Assembly (NCBI GenBank): GCA_900766045.1
Contig: CAAFTW010000067.1
Coordinates: 1 to 22,943, forward strand
Source: Clostridia bacterium
GTDB lineage: Bacteria > Bacillota > Clostridia > Peptostreptococcales > Anaerovoracaceae
Direction of reading: 5' to 3'
DNA length: 22,943 nt
Shown here: positions 22,827-22,943 of the stretch, one piece after another
How the letters are laid out: every line of letters begins with the position of its first letter
How positions within the stretch are numbered: the stretch's first letter is position 1
The notes under the pieces: model-generated
What the model was told of the DNA's origin: nothing
Databases searched by the model: none
What the model saw: only the letters and a program-made list of their open reading frames with translations
Made by a program: the position numbers and the translations under genes

Positions 22827-22943
22827 TTCTTCAGATGAACCGCAGAGTCTCTGAAAAAAATCAGAGGCGGTTTCGGCAATCAGATCCTGGCCCTTCTGGT
22901 TCGGATGCATGCCGTCGATGCTGATGCAGTCTTTATAGTTGTC
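22809..22943 (-). CDS. SGNH/GDSL-type hydrolase, C-terminal fragment
   Basis: Only the last 44 codons are in the window; the gene continues beyond the right edge. The visible part reads DNYKDCISIDGMHPNQKGQDLIAE at the start. The DGMHPNQKG block is the C-terminal catalytic Asp-x-x-His motif of SGNH/GDSL esterases, with Asp and His three residues apart. The rest is a helical tail ending in an acidic, Thr/Ala-rich stretch. Specificity (carbohydrate esterase, lipase or peptidoglycan deacetylase-like) cannot be judged. It converges on recX. Confidence 0.75.
   Translation of the reverse strand, partial: DNYKDCISIDGMHPNQKGQDLIAETASDFFQRLCGSSEEETTAA

Noticed and set aside
1..22943. CRISPR arrays, tRNA/rRNA genes, IS elements or prophage attachment sites
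   Set aside because: No regularly spaced long repeats, no cloverleaf or rRNA sequence, no transposase or integrase and no target-site duplications were seen.

Overview
The window looks like a chromosomal housekeeping segment of a low-to-moderate-GC Gram-positive anaerobe, most likely a member of the Clostridia (Lachnospiraceae-like). The reasons are strong AGGAGG-type ribosome binding sites, AddA-type rather than RecBCD-type recombination machinery, a split transketolase, a stand-alone NAD(P)HX dehydratase, FtsEX next to an M23 peptidase, and a YerC/TrpR-like regulator. This taxonomic placement is inference. No IS element, prophage, CRISPR array, tRNA or rRNA is visible.

Layout. (1) 221-5574: gpmI (glycolysis, minus strand) is divergent from addA (helicase-nuclease, plus strand). 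addA stands without a neighbouring addB. (2) 5648-8159: a patatin-like hydrolase (plus) converges on gdhA (minus). Between them lie a large stem-loop element and a 13-bp terminator hairpin. (3) 8160-9286: a long AT-rich non-coding interval holds the gdhA promoter, a cluster of palindromic half-sites, and a near-consensus promoter. That promoter starts an unusually long leader before mgtE. (4) 9287-11037: mgtE and a small membrane protein. (5) 11136-13907: nnrD, then a two-gene split transketolase closed by a clear terminator. (6) 14096-15020: nine degenerate 10-bp tandem units precede a P-loop-like protein that has lost the Walker A lysine. (7) 15145-20748: ftsE-ftsX-M23 peptidase-recJ-ctpA, a tightly packed plus-strand cluster. 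(8) 20996-22777: a YerC/TrpR-like regulator with its own promoter, then an Sfp-type phosphopantetheinyl transferase and recX. (9) 22809-22943: the 3' end of a minus-strand SGNH/GDSL hydrolase running off the window.

How the genes fit together. FtsE and FtsX form the transmembrane complex that controls peptidoglycan hydrolases. The next gene encodes a secreted coiled-coil M23 peptidase with all its catalytic residues, so the likely pairing is FtsEX plus its own hydrolase. ctpA may process envelope proteins. addA, recJ and recX all belong to recombinational repair but sit in three different transcription units. gpmI, transketolase, gdhA and nnrD are central metabolism and cofactor repair.

I found no obvious new multi-gene system. 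The best candidates for undescribed biology are the 10-bp phased repeat array with the degenerate P-loop gene behind it, the mgtE leader with a small ORF behind a strong ribosome binding site, the large stem-loop at 6537-6631, and the half-site cluster at 8706-8749. Bases 1-126 hold nothing I can assign; two plus-strand frames are open from the left edge, to 112 and 119.
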